Source: Polytrichum commune (taxonomy: Eukaryota > Streptophyta > Polytrichopsida > Polytrichales > Polytrichaceae). From it: a stretch of DNA of 64,000 nt. Under the pieces are notes generated by a model, which worked only from the letters and a program-made list of their open reading frames with translations, did no database searches and was not told the DNA's origin. Position numbers and translations under genes: made by a program. Positions 45,700 to 57,470 of this stretch are shown piece by piece. The DNA is taken from the NCBI GenBank assembly GCA_950295325.1, contig OX485804.1, positions 55,540,429 through 55,604,428 on the forward strand, written 5' to 3'. How positions within the stretch are numbered: the first letter of the stretch is position 1; each line of letters starts with the position of its first letter.

Positions 45700-47795
45700 G
45701 TCACATATACACTAAATTCATTTCCTCTTTCCAGATAAATTGTGCTAAACAAAATTTCAATACCATAGACCAAAGAATAAATTATTTGAATACTTGTTGG
45801 GGGTTCATGCAAATCATCACGTATCCCGTTTAAACACACTCTTGGTCACGGATCCAGGGGTTGACTCTTCATTATAGACCTAATTGACGTGCATGGGTCA
45901 CTATAAAATTAACGCAGAGGTTTGTAGGGGGAAAAAATGTATACATACTAACGGCATGCTAGAATATGGGCTCAAGTATTATACTGATCTTTTTAAATAA
46001 TGAGATAAATGCCTCCACTAAGCATACAAAATATATATCATAATTAAATAAGCCTTTTACATATAAATTCCACTTTCACTTTCAAATGAGAAAGTCATTG
46101 AACATTTTTTCATCCATAGCATGTAACTCAACGATTGCATCAAACAAATGAAGACAAAAGCACAATATCTTAGCCCTAATATGTGGAGTTGAACTCAAGG
46201 GAGCCCATGAGCGCTTCAAGAGCCTCATGGGTAGAAACCTAGAACACAAATGCAAACCCTAACATGAATGGATAGGGTAGTCATTGAGGACTATTACCAT
46301 ATGACAACAATCGATGAAAATTTGTAATGCATGAAACTGACACATCTATTTTTTTGTAAACCTCAGGTCCCATATTGCATGTTTACATGTACTTCAAAAT
46401 TCTTAATAGCCTTTTTAAGTGTACATACTAGAGAATAATAACACCTCTTTCTTATGTATATTATGTACGCTAATGCCTCAAATAATACCCCTTCTTACAC
46501 TCATGTTAGTTTGTATGTGGCATGAAGAGTCCCCCCCGGGTCTTGAAAGGTTAGCTAAAAGCCTTGCCATACACCACTCCAATATAGGTGTCCAATTAGG
46601 AAAGTTGATTGACCACAAAAGGCCCACATTACTTCCCTTTCCAAGTTAATCATGTTGGATGTCATGCATGGGCCTCCAAAGTTCCCATGATCGGTGTGGT
46701 AGCTGCCTCGTGCTTATTGACTAGGATGCCACCATCGTCAAATATACTCTCATTTCACTTCCTCTTTCAAATACGTTGTGCTAAACAAACATTCAATATC
46801 ATAGACCAAAGAATATACAATTTCAATACATGTTGGGGTTTCGTGCAAATCTTCACATATCCCGCATAAACACATCCTTTGGTGCTAGAGACGTTAACTA
46901 CAAGCCTTGCCATACACGACTCAAATATATTAGGTGCTCGATTAGGAAAAGTAGAGTGACCACAAAAGGCCCACATAACATACTTTACTAAGCTAATCAT
47001 GTTGGATGTCATGCATGGGCCTCCAAAGTTCCCATGGTTGGTGTGATAACCACTCCATGCTTATTGACTGTGACATCACACATATCACATATAATCTAAT
47101 TTCACTTCCTCTTTTAAATAAAGTTGTGCTTAATAACAATTCAATGTCATAAACCGAAGAATGTTTCTATTCAACATTTGTCGAGGGTTCATGTAGATCA
47201 TCACATATCGCGTAGAAACACGCCCTTGATCCTTGAAAAGTAACTACAAGCCTTGCCATACACCACTTAAATATATTAGGTGTTTGATTAGCAAAAGTCG
47301 AGTGACCACAAAAGGCCCACATTACATACTTTACTAAGCTGATCATGTTGGATGTCATGCATGGGCCTCCAAAGTTCCCATGGTTGGTGTGATAACCACT
47401 CCATGCTTATTGACTGTGACATCACACATGTCACATATAATCTAATTTCACTTCCTCTTTTAAATGAAGTTGTGCTTAATAACAATTCAATATCATAAAC
47501 CGAAGAATATTTCTATTCAACATTGGTTGGGGGTTCATGTAAATCATCACATATCATGTAGAAACACACTCTTGATCCTTGAAAGGTAACTAACTACAAG
47601 CCTTGCCATACACCACTCAAATATATTATTAAGTGTCCGATTAGGAAAAGTCAAGTGACCACAAAAGGCCCACGTAACTTGGTCCCTTACCAAGCTAAGC
47701 TAAGCTAATGCTCCCATGCATGGTATGGGCCTCCAAAGGTCATGTGATGGTCAGCGTGGTAACCGCCCCATGCTTATTGACTGGGAGGGGTAGGC
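45700..47795 (+). repeat. Tandem array of 347-bp units, one interrupted
   Basis: CATGTTGGATGTCATGCATG recurs at 46651, 46998 and 47344, and CTTATTGACT at 46712, 47060, 47406 and 47772: periods 347, 346-348 and about 366. Each unit runs through GGGCCTCCAAAG, TTTCACTTCCTCTTT, an AACCAAAGAATA-like block, TGGGGGTTCATG, AAACACAC, AAGCCTTGCCATACACCACT and GACCACAAAAGGCCCAC. A leading partial unit (45700-45853) is separated from its remainder (46541 on) by a family-T element. The middle copies are nearly identical to one another, indicating recent tandem amplification or gene conversion. Confidence 0.8.
45854..46540 (+). mobile_element. Family-T TIR element, copy B, inside the 347-bp array
   Basis: Ends are CCAGGGGTTGACTCTTCA and TGAAGAGTCCCCCCCGGG. 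The interior matches copy A. The bases on either side (AAACACACTCTTGG...GATC before, TCTTGAAAGGTTAG after) together correspond to the uninterrupted AAACACACTCTTGATCCTTG and GAAAGGTAAC of the unit at 47563-47589. That unit is therefore the empty site. The exact target duplication is blurred. Confidence 0.75.
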
Positions 47796-48059
47796 CCTCA
47801 CTAGCGACACCCAAGTAGTGGACACGATGTTTCGGTATGTGGGTTGCCATTATACTGAGGCTCAAAGCTCAATATTGATATTTGGGCTAAGCCGACATTA
47901 GCAATGCATTGGACAGTAGTAGCTGCTAAGTATGACCTCGAAAGAGGCCGGCCACGATGGACCGGACCAGCAATGCACAAAATACTCCGCTGGTGAATTG
48001 AATCCACACAAGTGCAAATTCAATCCCATGATTTTACAAACCAATTTAGCAGTAGGCTG

Positions 48060-48870
48060 GTTCTACCAATTCGAAATTGGTATCATGAACCAAGTTCACT
48101 ATGTAGATAATCACTTTAACGTTGTGACCAACTTCATGATCTGGTATCGATGTTCACAACTTTGCAAAATCAATTTCATAAATTGTATTACTTTATTTCA
48201 CAAAGAACGGTGCATCATGTATAAGATTCTTCTAATCTCTCCTTATAACTAGCTCTACCAAACTTGCTATTGCCTCTCTTATCCAACCTTAGACCACGTT
48301 TGTAGTGGATGCTTGTACGTCATCATTAATGTGACCTAGTAGTGTTGGATGATTTTGGAGATCATTCCGTCAGACATGGCTTTTGATGTGTCCAAATACC
48401 TGATCTGTAGCATTGGGAAATGGACTATATGATGGCAAACGGAAGTAGATGTGTCCAACATCTTCAAAAGCTTGTTGTATTTCACGTGATTTTTGAAATC
48501 GGACATTGTTCACGAGGATGAACAGTTGTCTATCAAGGCTAGGAATGACCTTGGTCTGAATGAATTCTTAGAACTTGCTTGTATCATAGGCACCAGGTGT
48601 GACATCATGTGCAATGACTCTTTCACGACCACCTGCAACCGCTGAAGATAAGTTTCGACCACTGTGAATTGGACAAATTGGTTGGCATCTTTATCCTCGA
48701 CGAGCCCTTCCAAATCAATGTGTCAAATTTAAATTGAAACCAACCTCATCCACGTATACATCATCAATCATACTTCCACCGAGCTCTAAAAACTTTTGAC
48801 ACCACTCTATACACTCTCTAAGACATTCTTCATTGTTATAACCATCTGGTAAGATGACTTCGCAGATTCA
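48060..48870 (-). pseudogene. Tc1/mariner-type (DDE_3) transposase, inverted copy
   Basis: On the minus strand a reading from about 48850 down gives CIEWCQKFLELGGSMIDDVY, VDEVGFNLN, a stop, RERVIAHDVTPGAYD, VIPSLDRQLFIL and LPSYSPFPNAT, then VFGHIKSHV, broken by stops and shifts. The order DE-x-GFN...PSYSP...W/F-GHIK is that of IS630/Tc1/mariner transposases. The second catalytic Asp position is Asn (VNNVRF), and the third is changed in NATDQVF. The minus-strand similarity to 51425-52200 extends past the coding part into the 3' flank (48060-48250), so the two are copies of one element. Confidence 0.65.
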
Positions 48871-49474
48871 CAAAGTCAATTTCGTGAAGGTTCCAAGCTA
48901 CTTTAGGAACCTTCCAACTCATGTTACCGGAGTGTTCTACCAATTACATGAGCCTTCTAAATAAGTTCATGATTCTTCTAAACCAACTTGACATGTGGCA
49001 TGTGTCAATTTCTTGAAGGTGGACCTTTACCTCTAACAACTTCATGAATCTTCCAACCCAATTTCATAAATCTTTTAACCCAAGCGGTTTTCGTATTCTC
49101 AACTTCTCGTTTCGCATTCTTTGCCTTCTTGTTTCGCAACATCCGTTTGTTGGTGAGAGCCTTCGTGCTAGGTCTAATAGTAGAATCGATTTGGAAACAA
49201 ATTTGTATGCCCACATACAACTCTCTAGTTCTCTAGCAATGATACGATTCTCTAGTTTTCTAGTGTGTTGATCCAATACTCTAGCATGTTTGGATTCTCT
49301 TACGAAGTTTTGTAACAGTTACTTGCCTCAAGGCCTCTTTTGCACGACTCAACAGAAAGTGACAGTATGTTTTGTTTTCTCTATGCATTCTTTGTGTTTA
49401 TAGATTTTGATACACATATTCATTCAGATTCACAGATTGTATAGCATAGAAACTATCAGCTTCTGTCTTCTTCA

Positions 49475-49665
49475 CTTGAGTCGTTTCCTACAGCTAGTAC
49501 TAGAAATCATAGAATTTGCAGGGGGCTATTGTAAGCAAAGAAGAACTTTCACTTTGCTAGTTTCTTTGCTAGTTTGTATCACTCGAGTCGTCTCCTATAT
49601 GCTGTATTGATAATCATAGAATCTATGGGGGGCTACTGTAAGTAAAGAGGAATTTTCACTTTGGT
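49475..49665 (+). repeat. 107-bp tandem duplication
   Basis: CTTGAGTCGTTTCCTA at 49475 and CTCGAGTCGTCTCCTA at 49582, each followed by AATCATAGAAT, a GGGGGCTA(T/C)TGTAAG block and TTTTCACTTTG-like sequence. Confidence 0.65.
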
Positions 49666-50404
49666 GGCTCCTTTACAAACCATGCTAAATTATGTGGAAG
49701 TTTTACTTTGGGGTGGTGTCAATAATTATGCTATGCTCCATTGTCTGCAGTTTCTAAGTATTTAGAAATTGATCTGGAATTTGATAATAGAAACATACTT
49801 AAAGTACAAAACCTTTTGGAAAATGTAGTCTTGTGAATGTCTAAAGATCGACAAAGTTTCTACACATATTGTATTTCTTCACAACTTTTGTTACTTTTTT
49901 CATAGGTTGTGTTCAGTACAATAGTCATGCTTAGTCACCCATGTACATATAACAACATAAATGTTGCATTTTGTTCATGAATCATACATTCTATTTTTAA
50001 TAAGGGCTAATCTTATGCTGACACAAGTGAACGTTGTCGTGATGTGGCGGGTTATTAGTTAAAACGTAGGCGTTTACATGTGTTATTGTTATTCTAAGCA
50101 TGTATGTAGACGGAAATTAAGATGATGTTGTATTAATTATGTTCTAGTTAGCTGTTTGACTGAGAACCGGTCTTGAATTCAAGACCGGGAGGATTTGGTA
50201 AGAAGGACTTGGTAGATAATACTTGTAGTTAGGTTTAGGGAAAATTGAGGTTTACCGGTGGTGGTGGCAGTGGCGGCGGTCATTATCTAGCCACTTAGGA
50301 TTTTCTGATGCCTTAACCCCAATAGTTCCATATTGGTTGAAGGGGACAAGGGGAACTTTTTTTTAAAGGTTGGAAGAAGGGTGGTGGATCATTGTGAGTT
50401 GGAC

Positions 50405-50600
50405 ATTCGAAGTTTGGGGGAGTTGAAGAGCTTGGAGGAGTTTGGAAAAGCTTGGAGGAGTTGGAGACTTTAGAGGAGTTTGGAGAAGTTTGGTGGCGTT
50501 GAAGATCTTGAAGGAGTTTGGAGGCATTGAATATCTTGGAGAAGTTTGAAGGTGTTGAATACCTTGGAGAAGTTTGAAGGTGTTGAAGACCTTGGACAAG
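50405..50600 (+). repeat. Minisatellite, unit about 30 bp
   Basis: Repeats of (C)TTGGAGAAGTTTGAAGGTGT and TGAAGACCT with drift; about six units. Frames open across it are repeats of the same short peptide. Confidence 0.7.
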
Positions 50601-50847
50601 TGGTGGGGACCATTGATGAGACTTTAGAGACTACCGTTGACCATTGGTAAGAGACCTAAAAGCATTGCACGAGGTGAAGTGAGCTATTAGTGGTGCATAA
50701 ATGATGCTAGAGTGATGCAAAAAACTTGAGTGATGATGTATGAGTGAAGAAGTGAGGTTTGAATGAATAGTGGAGAATTCAATTTGAATAAAGAATGAAG
50801 AGTTAGTTTAAATGATGAAGTGATGTTTGAGTGGTTTGAGTTGTAGG

Positions 50848-50945
50848 ATTGAGAGTTTAGTTTTAGTGAGGGGATCAGAATTTAGTTTTAGTGAAGGATT
50901 GAGAGTTTAATTGTAATGAAAGATTGAGAGTTTAGTTTTAGTGAA
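50848..50945 (+). repeat. Minisatellite, unit about 30 bp (GATTGAGAGTTTAGTTTTAG)
   Basis: Three to four copies of GATTGAGAGTTTAGTTTTAG followed by TGAA. It is distinct from the preceding array. Confidence 0.7.
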
Positions 50946-51424
50946 CATTTCAGATATAAGATTGAGTGAATATCGCGATGATCCATTGAATTTGTATCCG
51001 ATTTGTAAGGAAAATTCATATTTAATAAAATCAAGTTTTTTTGTGAAGAAATGAATCGTTTGAAACTAACTTGTTTTTTTTCTTAAACACGATTAAATTA
51101 CAAAACTTACACTATCAAAAGCCTCGTGCTTCCAGACAAATACAACAACAAGACGATGTTACGGTTATCCTTACGAGACTATCAAGAACATAGCTAGAGT
51201 TTTTGAAGAGAAATATCGAATACTGCTTAAACAGAGAGGCGGTATTTGCTATCCAATTTTACAAGATAAACAGGTTTAATGGTAAGTAGAAGGCTTCATA
51301 TAGATCCAAACACCACCGTAGAATCTCTCCATCATTAGCTAAATGAAGATTTTCAATTCTCATGCTTTAAATCTATTAGTTGTGTTTCAAAAGCCATTTG
51401 AAGTCAAGGTGAATTTACCCTCGA

Positions 51425-52056
51425 GTTGATGCGCTAAAAACGGATGATTATAACAATGAAGAATGTTTTAGAGAGTGTATAGAGTGGTATCAAACGTTTT
51501 TAGAGCTCGGTGACAGTATGACTGATGATGTATATGTGGATGAAGTTGGTTTCAATTTACATTCGACACGTCGACTTGGAAGGGTTCGTCGAGGAAAAAG
51601 ATGCCAACAAATTTGTGCAACTCAAAGTGGTTGAATGTATCTTGGGTCCTTGTTGTTGGTCGTGAACGAGTCATTGCACTCGAAGTCACACTTGGTGCCT
51701 ACGAAACAAATAAGTTCTTAGAATTCATTCACACCAAGGTCATTCCTAGCCTTGATAGACAAAGGTTTATCCTCTTGAAAAATGTTTCATTTCAAAAATC
51801 TTGTGAAATACAACAAGGTTTTGAAGACATTGGACACATCTCCTTCCGTTTGCCATCATATAGTCCAACTCTCAATGCTACAAAATGGGTATTTGGACAC
51901 ATCAAAAGCCATGTCGGACAAAATGATTTCCAAAATCATCAAACATTACTAGGTCACATTAATGACGATGTACAAGCAATCACTACAAACGTGGTCCAAG
52001 GTTGGATAAGAGAGGCAATAGACATTTTGGTAGAGCTAGTCGAGGGGAGCAAGTAG
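51425..52056 (+). pseudogene. Tc1/mariner-type (DDE_3) transposase, plus copy
   Basis: One frame from about 51425 carries CIEWYQTFLELGDSMTDDVY, then VDEVGFNLHSTRRLGRVRRG with the first catalytic Asp. A shift near 51630 leads to the 151-codon frame 51601-52056 with RERVIALEVTLGAYET, VIPSLDRQRFILLKN, GHISFRLPSYSPTLNATKW and VFGHIKSHV. In the family the second Asp sits in a DN(A/G)..H motif and the third residue follows LNP.E; here they read KNVSFQ and NATKW. Two of three catalytic residues and the partner His are lost. Upstream (51165-51420) decayed frames probably represent the helix-turn-helix region. No terminal inverted repeats were located. Confidence 0.7.
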
Positions 52057-52059
52057 GAG

Positions 52060-53485
52060 AATCTCATACATGATGTACCGTTCTTTGTGAAATAATGTTA
52101 TACAATTCATGAAATTGATTTTGTGAAGTTATGAATATGGGTTACCAAATCATGAAGTTGGTCACAACATGTAGTGAAATTAGTTAAATGTTCAAGTTAA
52201 ATCGGTTGTCTAGGGTGGATCTGATTTGTTATGTATAGGGTTAGATTTTGGGGTGTTTTTTAGTTCAAAGGAGCACGTCCGGGCTAGCATCCACTATTGA
52301 ATGTGCAACAAAGAAGAAGAAAAGAAGTTCCACAAACTCTGGATTACATGAAAATGCTACTAAAAAACATTCTAGATGGAGAGACAAGGGTTTGTGGTGG
52401 GTAGGTAGGGTGCATGCCTTGTGGAGCACAATGATAAACAATTTGGAGTTCTAAGACAAATTGAATCAATTGACCTCTTGGCCCAAATTGAGGAATCAAG
52501 GATGCAAAATCCTAACAATCCCCTCCCCACATAGAAGTTATGTTGCAATATTATAGAAAACATTGTGGCCCGCACAAGTTTAAGTATGATCACACAAGTA
52601 GCAAAAGTATTGATGTAGATTGTGTTAAATCCACTATAACTATGAGTCACAATTCTACAAATGTTGTTCACACTCTAGTTAAGCATGATGTAGAGCAGTT
52701 ATTGTCCAATTTTGTCATTGAATGTGGTAAATAAGTTGACAATGCATCGTGACTTGGGATTAGGCTACCATGGAGTGGGTGTTGTGTTTATGAACACACG
52801 TTCACAGTTGTTGTATTTCCACCCTAAGCCTTCTTTTGTGATGCATGATGGTAATGTAATATTAAACCCTTAATTTGTAGACTTGTAAGTAGTTTTTATG
52901 TTGTGATTAATTCTCTTGTTGCAATTTCCTTACATGTTATACTTTTGGATTGATTTGCATCATGTTGTTGAAGTTGTGTGTTGTGTCTCTTTGAAGTGTT
53001 GCAATGGTATGTATGAAACATGCCTTTTTGTTCCATGTTTTGTTGCGCCACTTTTCCTTTGTGTATACTTTTGAACTATTATTATTTAATTATAAGGAAT
53101 ATAGAATACCCAAAATGCAATAAAAATGGAAATTTAATAAGGTGGAGTAAAATAATGATGTTTCAGCCAAAGATCACGATTTTGGTCTTATGTAAATTGA
53201 TATGAAGACCCGATGAAATGCAAAACCCATACGGCTTGTTGAGGAATCTTTGTAAACTTGCCCCTGGGGATCCCCTAGGAGTGCACCTTACATTAAAACC
53301 AAGAATCACGTGCGTCCACAACACACTCTAAATATCCTCTATATATCTTTTATTTTATTTTAATAATACTAAGAAATACATGTACAATTTCAACAATAAA
53401 AAAGTGACAATACATATCCATAAAATATTATTATATACATATATAGTTATTAACATTAGCATGAAAATATACTTTTGAATAAAAA
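52060..53485. other. Unassigned sequence with decayed coding-like frames
   Basis: Frames at 52248-52454 (basic, with KHSRWRDKGLWWVGRVHALW, loosely Myb/trihelix-like) and 52540-52734 lie in the same strand and order. At 52738-52870 a reading with LGYHGVGVVF and MNTRSQLLYFHPK-like text appears coding-like. They could be pieces of one dead protein gene or of the adjacent transposon. I do not recognise the family. Confidence 0.3.
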
Positions 53486-54051
53486 TTAACCCCCGGGTAC
53501 GCAACTCCCGTATTATATGGTCCTGATTATAATCACTTATAATGCGTTTTAGTCCAATATTGAGTGATACAATTTGTTTTAATGTAGGAAACCCTTGTAG
53601 CCCTCCTAACAAGGAATCCAAAAATCTAATTAATATATAGGAAATGAATATATTTTGAAGCATATAATTGCATTAAAAACCTAATTATATGATTTTTTTA
53701 ATACATGTACCATAGGTCAAACTACCCAACTTTTTGGACTTTTTAATAAAATTTTAACATTGTGAATGACTTATAATTTTAATGGGAGGCAACTATTCGT
53801 GGCTTATAATTCTAATTGGAGGCAAATATTCGTGTGGATTTTTTAAAATTATGTATAGGCAATTTACAAGTCTAACTGTTGGGATAGAAAACTAATGATT
53901 TGTGTTAGGATACAGTTGAGGTATGTATTTTTAAGACCATATACATCATATGTTGCCCTGACTACTCAAGGGTATCATGGGGTATTTCAAAATATCATGG
54001 GTTCCCGGTTTAGGGTTAGGGCTTAGGGTTTGAGGCTTCTATATATTCGCT

Positions 54052-54342
54052 TTGAAGTTTTTGTGTTCGGTTTTGGAGCCTTTGTGTCGTCGCTTTGGAG
54101 TGTGCTTGTGCTCATTTGGGAGGGTCATCCTTGGCTTAAACAAACACATGGATTGTGAGATGAAGCGTAGAGGCTCATGTAGTGGAGGTAGAGATAGGGA
54201 GAAGGAATATGTTACACCTGTAATTGCCACAACTCCTTCCAAAGGAGGGAGACCTCAAAAAAACCCTCTATCATTTGTAAATACTAATATGACATCTACA
54301 TTGAATACCCCTCTTAGACGCTCTACAATGTTAAAAAACTAG
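54052..54342 (+). CDS. Hypothetical ORF inside the long 8-bp-TSD element
   Basis: A 96-codon frame starts MKFLCSVLEPLC; an internal ATG at 54148 gives a shorter basic version. It is Arg/Lys-rich with MKRRGSCSGGRDREKEYVT and SKGGRPQKNP, the latter like an AT-hook core (GRP flanked by basic residues). Just upstream lie TTTAGGGTTAGGGCTTAGGG at 54009-54028, a TAGGGTTT telo-box and CTATATATTC at 54040, features of plant promoters/5' leaders. The last residues come from sequence shared with the short copy. I infer a captured promoter plus first-exon fragment; chance cannot be excluded. No family is recognised. Confidence 0.3.
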   Translation: MKFLCSVLEPLCRRFGVCLCSFGRVILGLNKHMDCEMKRRGSCSGGRDREKEYVTPVIATTPSKGGRPQKNPLSFVNTNMTSTLNTPLRRSTMLKN

Positions 54343-54391
54343 GTGTTTCAATTGTTTATATACGTTGGAGTTTTTTTTAATAAATATGCAA

Positions 54392-54520
54392 CTTTTTTTT
54401 CATCTCATTTATTTAATTTGGTCTTCACCCAACTTTTTTTTCATCTCATTTTATTTAATTTGGTCTTTACCCAACTTTTTTTTCATCTCATTTTATTTAA
54501 TTTGGTCTTCACCCAACTTT
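54392..54520 (+). repeat. Three tandem 41-42-bp copies inside the long element
   Basis: CATCTCATTT recurs at 54401, 54442 and 54484, each followed by ATTTAATTTGGTCTTCACCC. The short copy has only one such unit (near 60450), so this triplicated after the copies diverged. Confidence 0.8.
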
Positions 54521-54639
54521 TTGATCATTTTAATTTGATGTAATTTGATATAATGTTTACAAAAGCCGTCCTCTAAGCCATTTTTAATACAATGCCCCCT
54601 GTGTATAATATGGGAGTTGCGTACCCGGGAATTAACCCT

Positions 54640-57465
54640 TATCATATGTATAATGCAAAAACCAAGCATTCATCTATAAAATTATTGAGGATTTTTTTCT
54701 TTTATGTAACTTATAAGCATCTAGGTTTGCAATATAAATGTCATAGAAGCTAATGCAATTATTTGTTTCTAAGTCCACTATCAAATGATCAATAAGATCG
54801 TATGCCAACTTGTTGCTAGTTCCTTTTTAATACCAACATAAGCCAATCTTCATGTTTGATGGTGAGAAATTATTCAACCTATTTTCATCCAATATAATAC
54901 ACTTATGCTATAAAGTCTACTGACAACAACATACAAGTACAATGTTGTATAGTTTTTTTGAAAGTCCTCCCTACTTGTACATAATTATGAGTTGTACTTT
55001 GTAGAGCATATGTATATGCAGTACGGCACAGTTCAAATTAGTAACCCTTTTGTGCACTCACGTATGGTCGTACATGTTTAATATAGTGCACCTCCTTGGA
55101 AGCTTGCTCTTGATTTGGAAAGCATGTCAACATAAAAAAGAATGATAACCATTGTGTTAAATAAACACATAGACTCCTTGTCGATGTCGTCCAAATATGT
55201 TTTAAGTTCATTAAATCTACATCCCGAATAGTGAGGAAGGAAAGGGGCATCTTGGGTTTACACCAATGTCGGACATGACTTTGCCATATGGGTCAACATG
55301 AGTTCGTACTTTGCACAAAGTGTGATATACATGGTTTTCACAACTTGTTGTAAATGAAGTGTTACACCTAATCATTTGGAGGTGTTTCCGAAAGTTTGTC
55401 ACATAGGACCGTGTCGAAAGTTTTTTTGAAATCACCAAAGCAAGAATATACTAGACATTGACTAGCACATATGTCTTGCTTAATTGAAGTGCACATGTAA
55501 GCATGTGATCCAAGTTGATTGACCTCCCCTAAAACTTGCTTGTTCTCTGGCTCTTACACCTTTCAATTTTGCCCACAAATGATTTAATTTTTTAAAATGG
55601 AGCCACAAAGTTTGCCAAATATTTTATTTTATTTGATAGAATAGGAACATCACATAATAATGCAAAATAAACATACAATTGTTCTATGTCCCTCATATAC
55701 TTCATAGATCTTCATGAAATCTGAAAATCAAACCACAAACTCCAAGGTGTTGGGTTGGGGATCGGGTGAGGACAGTGGATGAGCCATCCATGGCATGGAT
55801 GAAATATGGAATTGTTGGGTGATTATCTCCACATTGAGCCTTGTACCGAACTTTCTAAAATCTCATGTACAAGTCGTAATTTTGTGTATTCCAATGTCCC
55901 CTCAATATCCCATAGGACATAACATATATACATTGCCAAGAAAAAGGGATACCCTAGCCCTATGTATATTTTATAACCTACAGTCATCATTAATACCCCT
56001 TTTGTGCACCCACATGCTACAAATGCAATAAATCAAGGTGACTCATAATGCATAATGCAACCTGCACCCAATAGCTCCAAGTTAACCAACAACAATGTTG
56101 AAGATTTCACTTGTAGTCCTATTTGTAACCACTTTCCATACAATATCCAGCACATGCCTCATCAGGAAAGTTTTATACACAACACTCATGTTTGTTCCAC
56201 ACATGAGTGAGCACATAGAAACGTCATAAAAAACGCACATGAACCTCATAGTTCCCTCCACCCCCCTTTCCCTATGAAAACTTTACACAAAATTTACACT
56301 TTGAGTGAAGATCCCACGAGCTCTAGTTTTCAAACTTCTCACTGGCATTTGTCCTCGTTCCAAAACACTACACCGATCACCCCAGTTAGTGCATGTTATT
56401 ATTTGAAGTTACGCAACGCAATAACATCTTATCGAGGAGTCCAATTTTTACTAACGAAAGTTCAATAGGTTGTTATAGAGGACATTATAGAGCACATATG
56501 ACTTTGCTTGGTATAATCTTACATTCTCATGAAATAGTCAACACTACGAATAGGAACACGCACTAATTGGGACAATCAAAGTAGCCAAATGAATTCTTCG
56601 TATCAATATCCAACGGCCGGATTGGTATGGTGATTTGGGAAGTACCTACAATAGACCTTATTATGTGAGGAGTTGTTGCACCTAACTCCCCTTGAAAGGC
56701 ACACGGATGTGGACGCCTCAATTGGACTCCCGTAATTGTTTGTTGTAATGGTCACGGGACTCGTGTCTATGTTTTGTAAGCTAGCCACCATCACATTTCA
56801 CATCCCCACTGTTGCCTTTTGAGCATTATACGCGTTGATTTGAAACCCACATGATTTATTGGCAACAAATTAGGGTATCACAACAATTTTGCCTTTTCGG
56901 ATGTCACGTTCTTTTCAACATCACCAACTTGGACAATATGTATTTTGGGGGGGGGGTGGGTGGGTCAAGATGTGCTTTCATATAAGCACAACGTATCAAA
57001 CGCACCCATTGCGTGCAATATAACCACCCGAACCTCAAAAAATATATTCTTATGATTCCACATGTAAAGGCACATTGATTGAAGTCTTCTCACACAAGAC
57101 ACCAATCGAACTTACCGTGTATTAAAGTTGACGTGGATTGTGGTGGCGTGTTGGTACTACGATCATTACATTTGGTAACCATGCCTAATTGTGACCCTTA
57201 CCCAAAAGTTGACACCTATACTAGTAGATTATTGCCTACAATGAACATGGGGTTGATAGTCTAGATTTTAAGAGCGGTTTTGGACGCACCTATAGTCAAC
57301 ACTTTGAAGACTAATAGTTTAATCTTACGGTGTCCAAAATCTACAAGCTAATCTATGTTGCAATTTCCTTACAGTGTCCAACAAGATCCAACAGAAAGTT
57401 GGGTAATCCAATCCAATCCAATAATAACAATTGTGCTCAAATGCTCAAAATAGTACCTATAGATG
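54640..57465. other. AT-rich non-coding sequence
   Basis: No gene or clear element end was found over 2.8 kb. A 10-base G run lies at 56947-56956. Frames up to 78 codons (for example 55795-56031) carry no motif. Confidence 0.4.
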
Positions 57466-57470
57466 TTCAT

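Larger units (their letters stand above)
48880..51420. other. Non-coding spacer between the two transposase copies, with minisatellites
   Basis: Holds several short tandem repeats listed separately, plus a CTCTAGTT-rich stretch at 49220-49290. Overlapping short frames at 49005-49276 on both strands are unrecognised. The first part (48880-49030) repeats TTC(A/T)TGAA-like words. Confidence 0.4.
53492..54629. mobile_element. TIR element with 8-bp target duplication, long copy
   Basis: Left end CCCGGGTACGCAACTCCC continuing GTATTATATGG; right end ATAATATGGGAGTTGCGTAC then CCGGG. Termini are perfect inverted repeats for at least 25 bp. Flanks are AATTAACC at 53484-53491 and 54630-54637, an exact 8-bp duplication, pointing to hAT (or P). 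It is 1138 bp with no transposase. The terminal zones align with 60011-60592, but this copy holds about 470 extra bases (about 53857-54320) with a telo-box-like run, TATATA and a 96-codon frame. Confidence 0.85.

Noticed and set aside
50363-50599. 78-codon minus frame rich in Leu, Gln and Pro
   Set aside because: It is the antisense of a 30-bp minisatellite whose unit length is a multiple of three.
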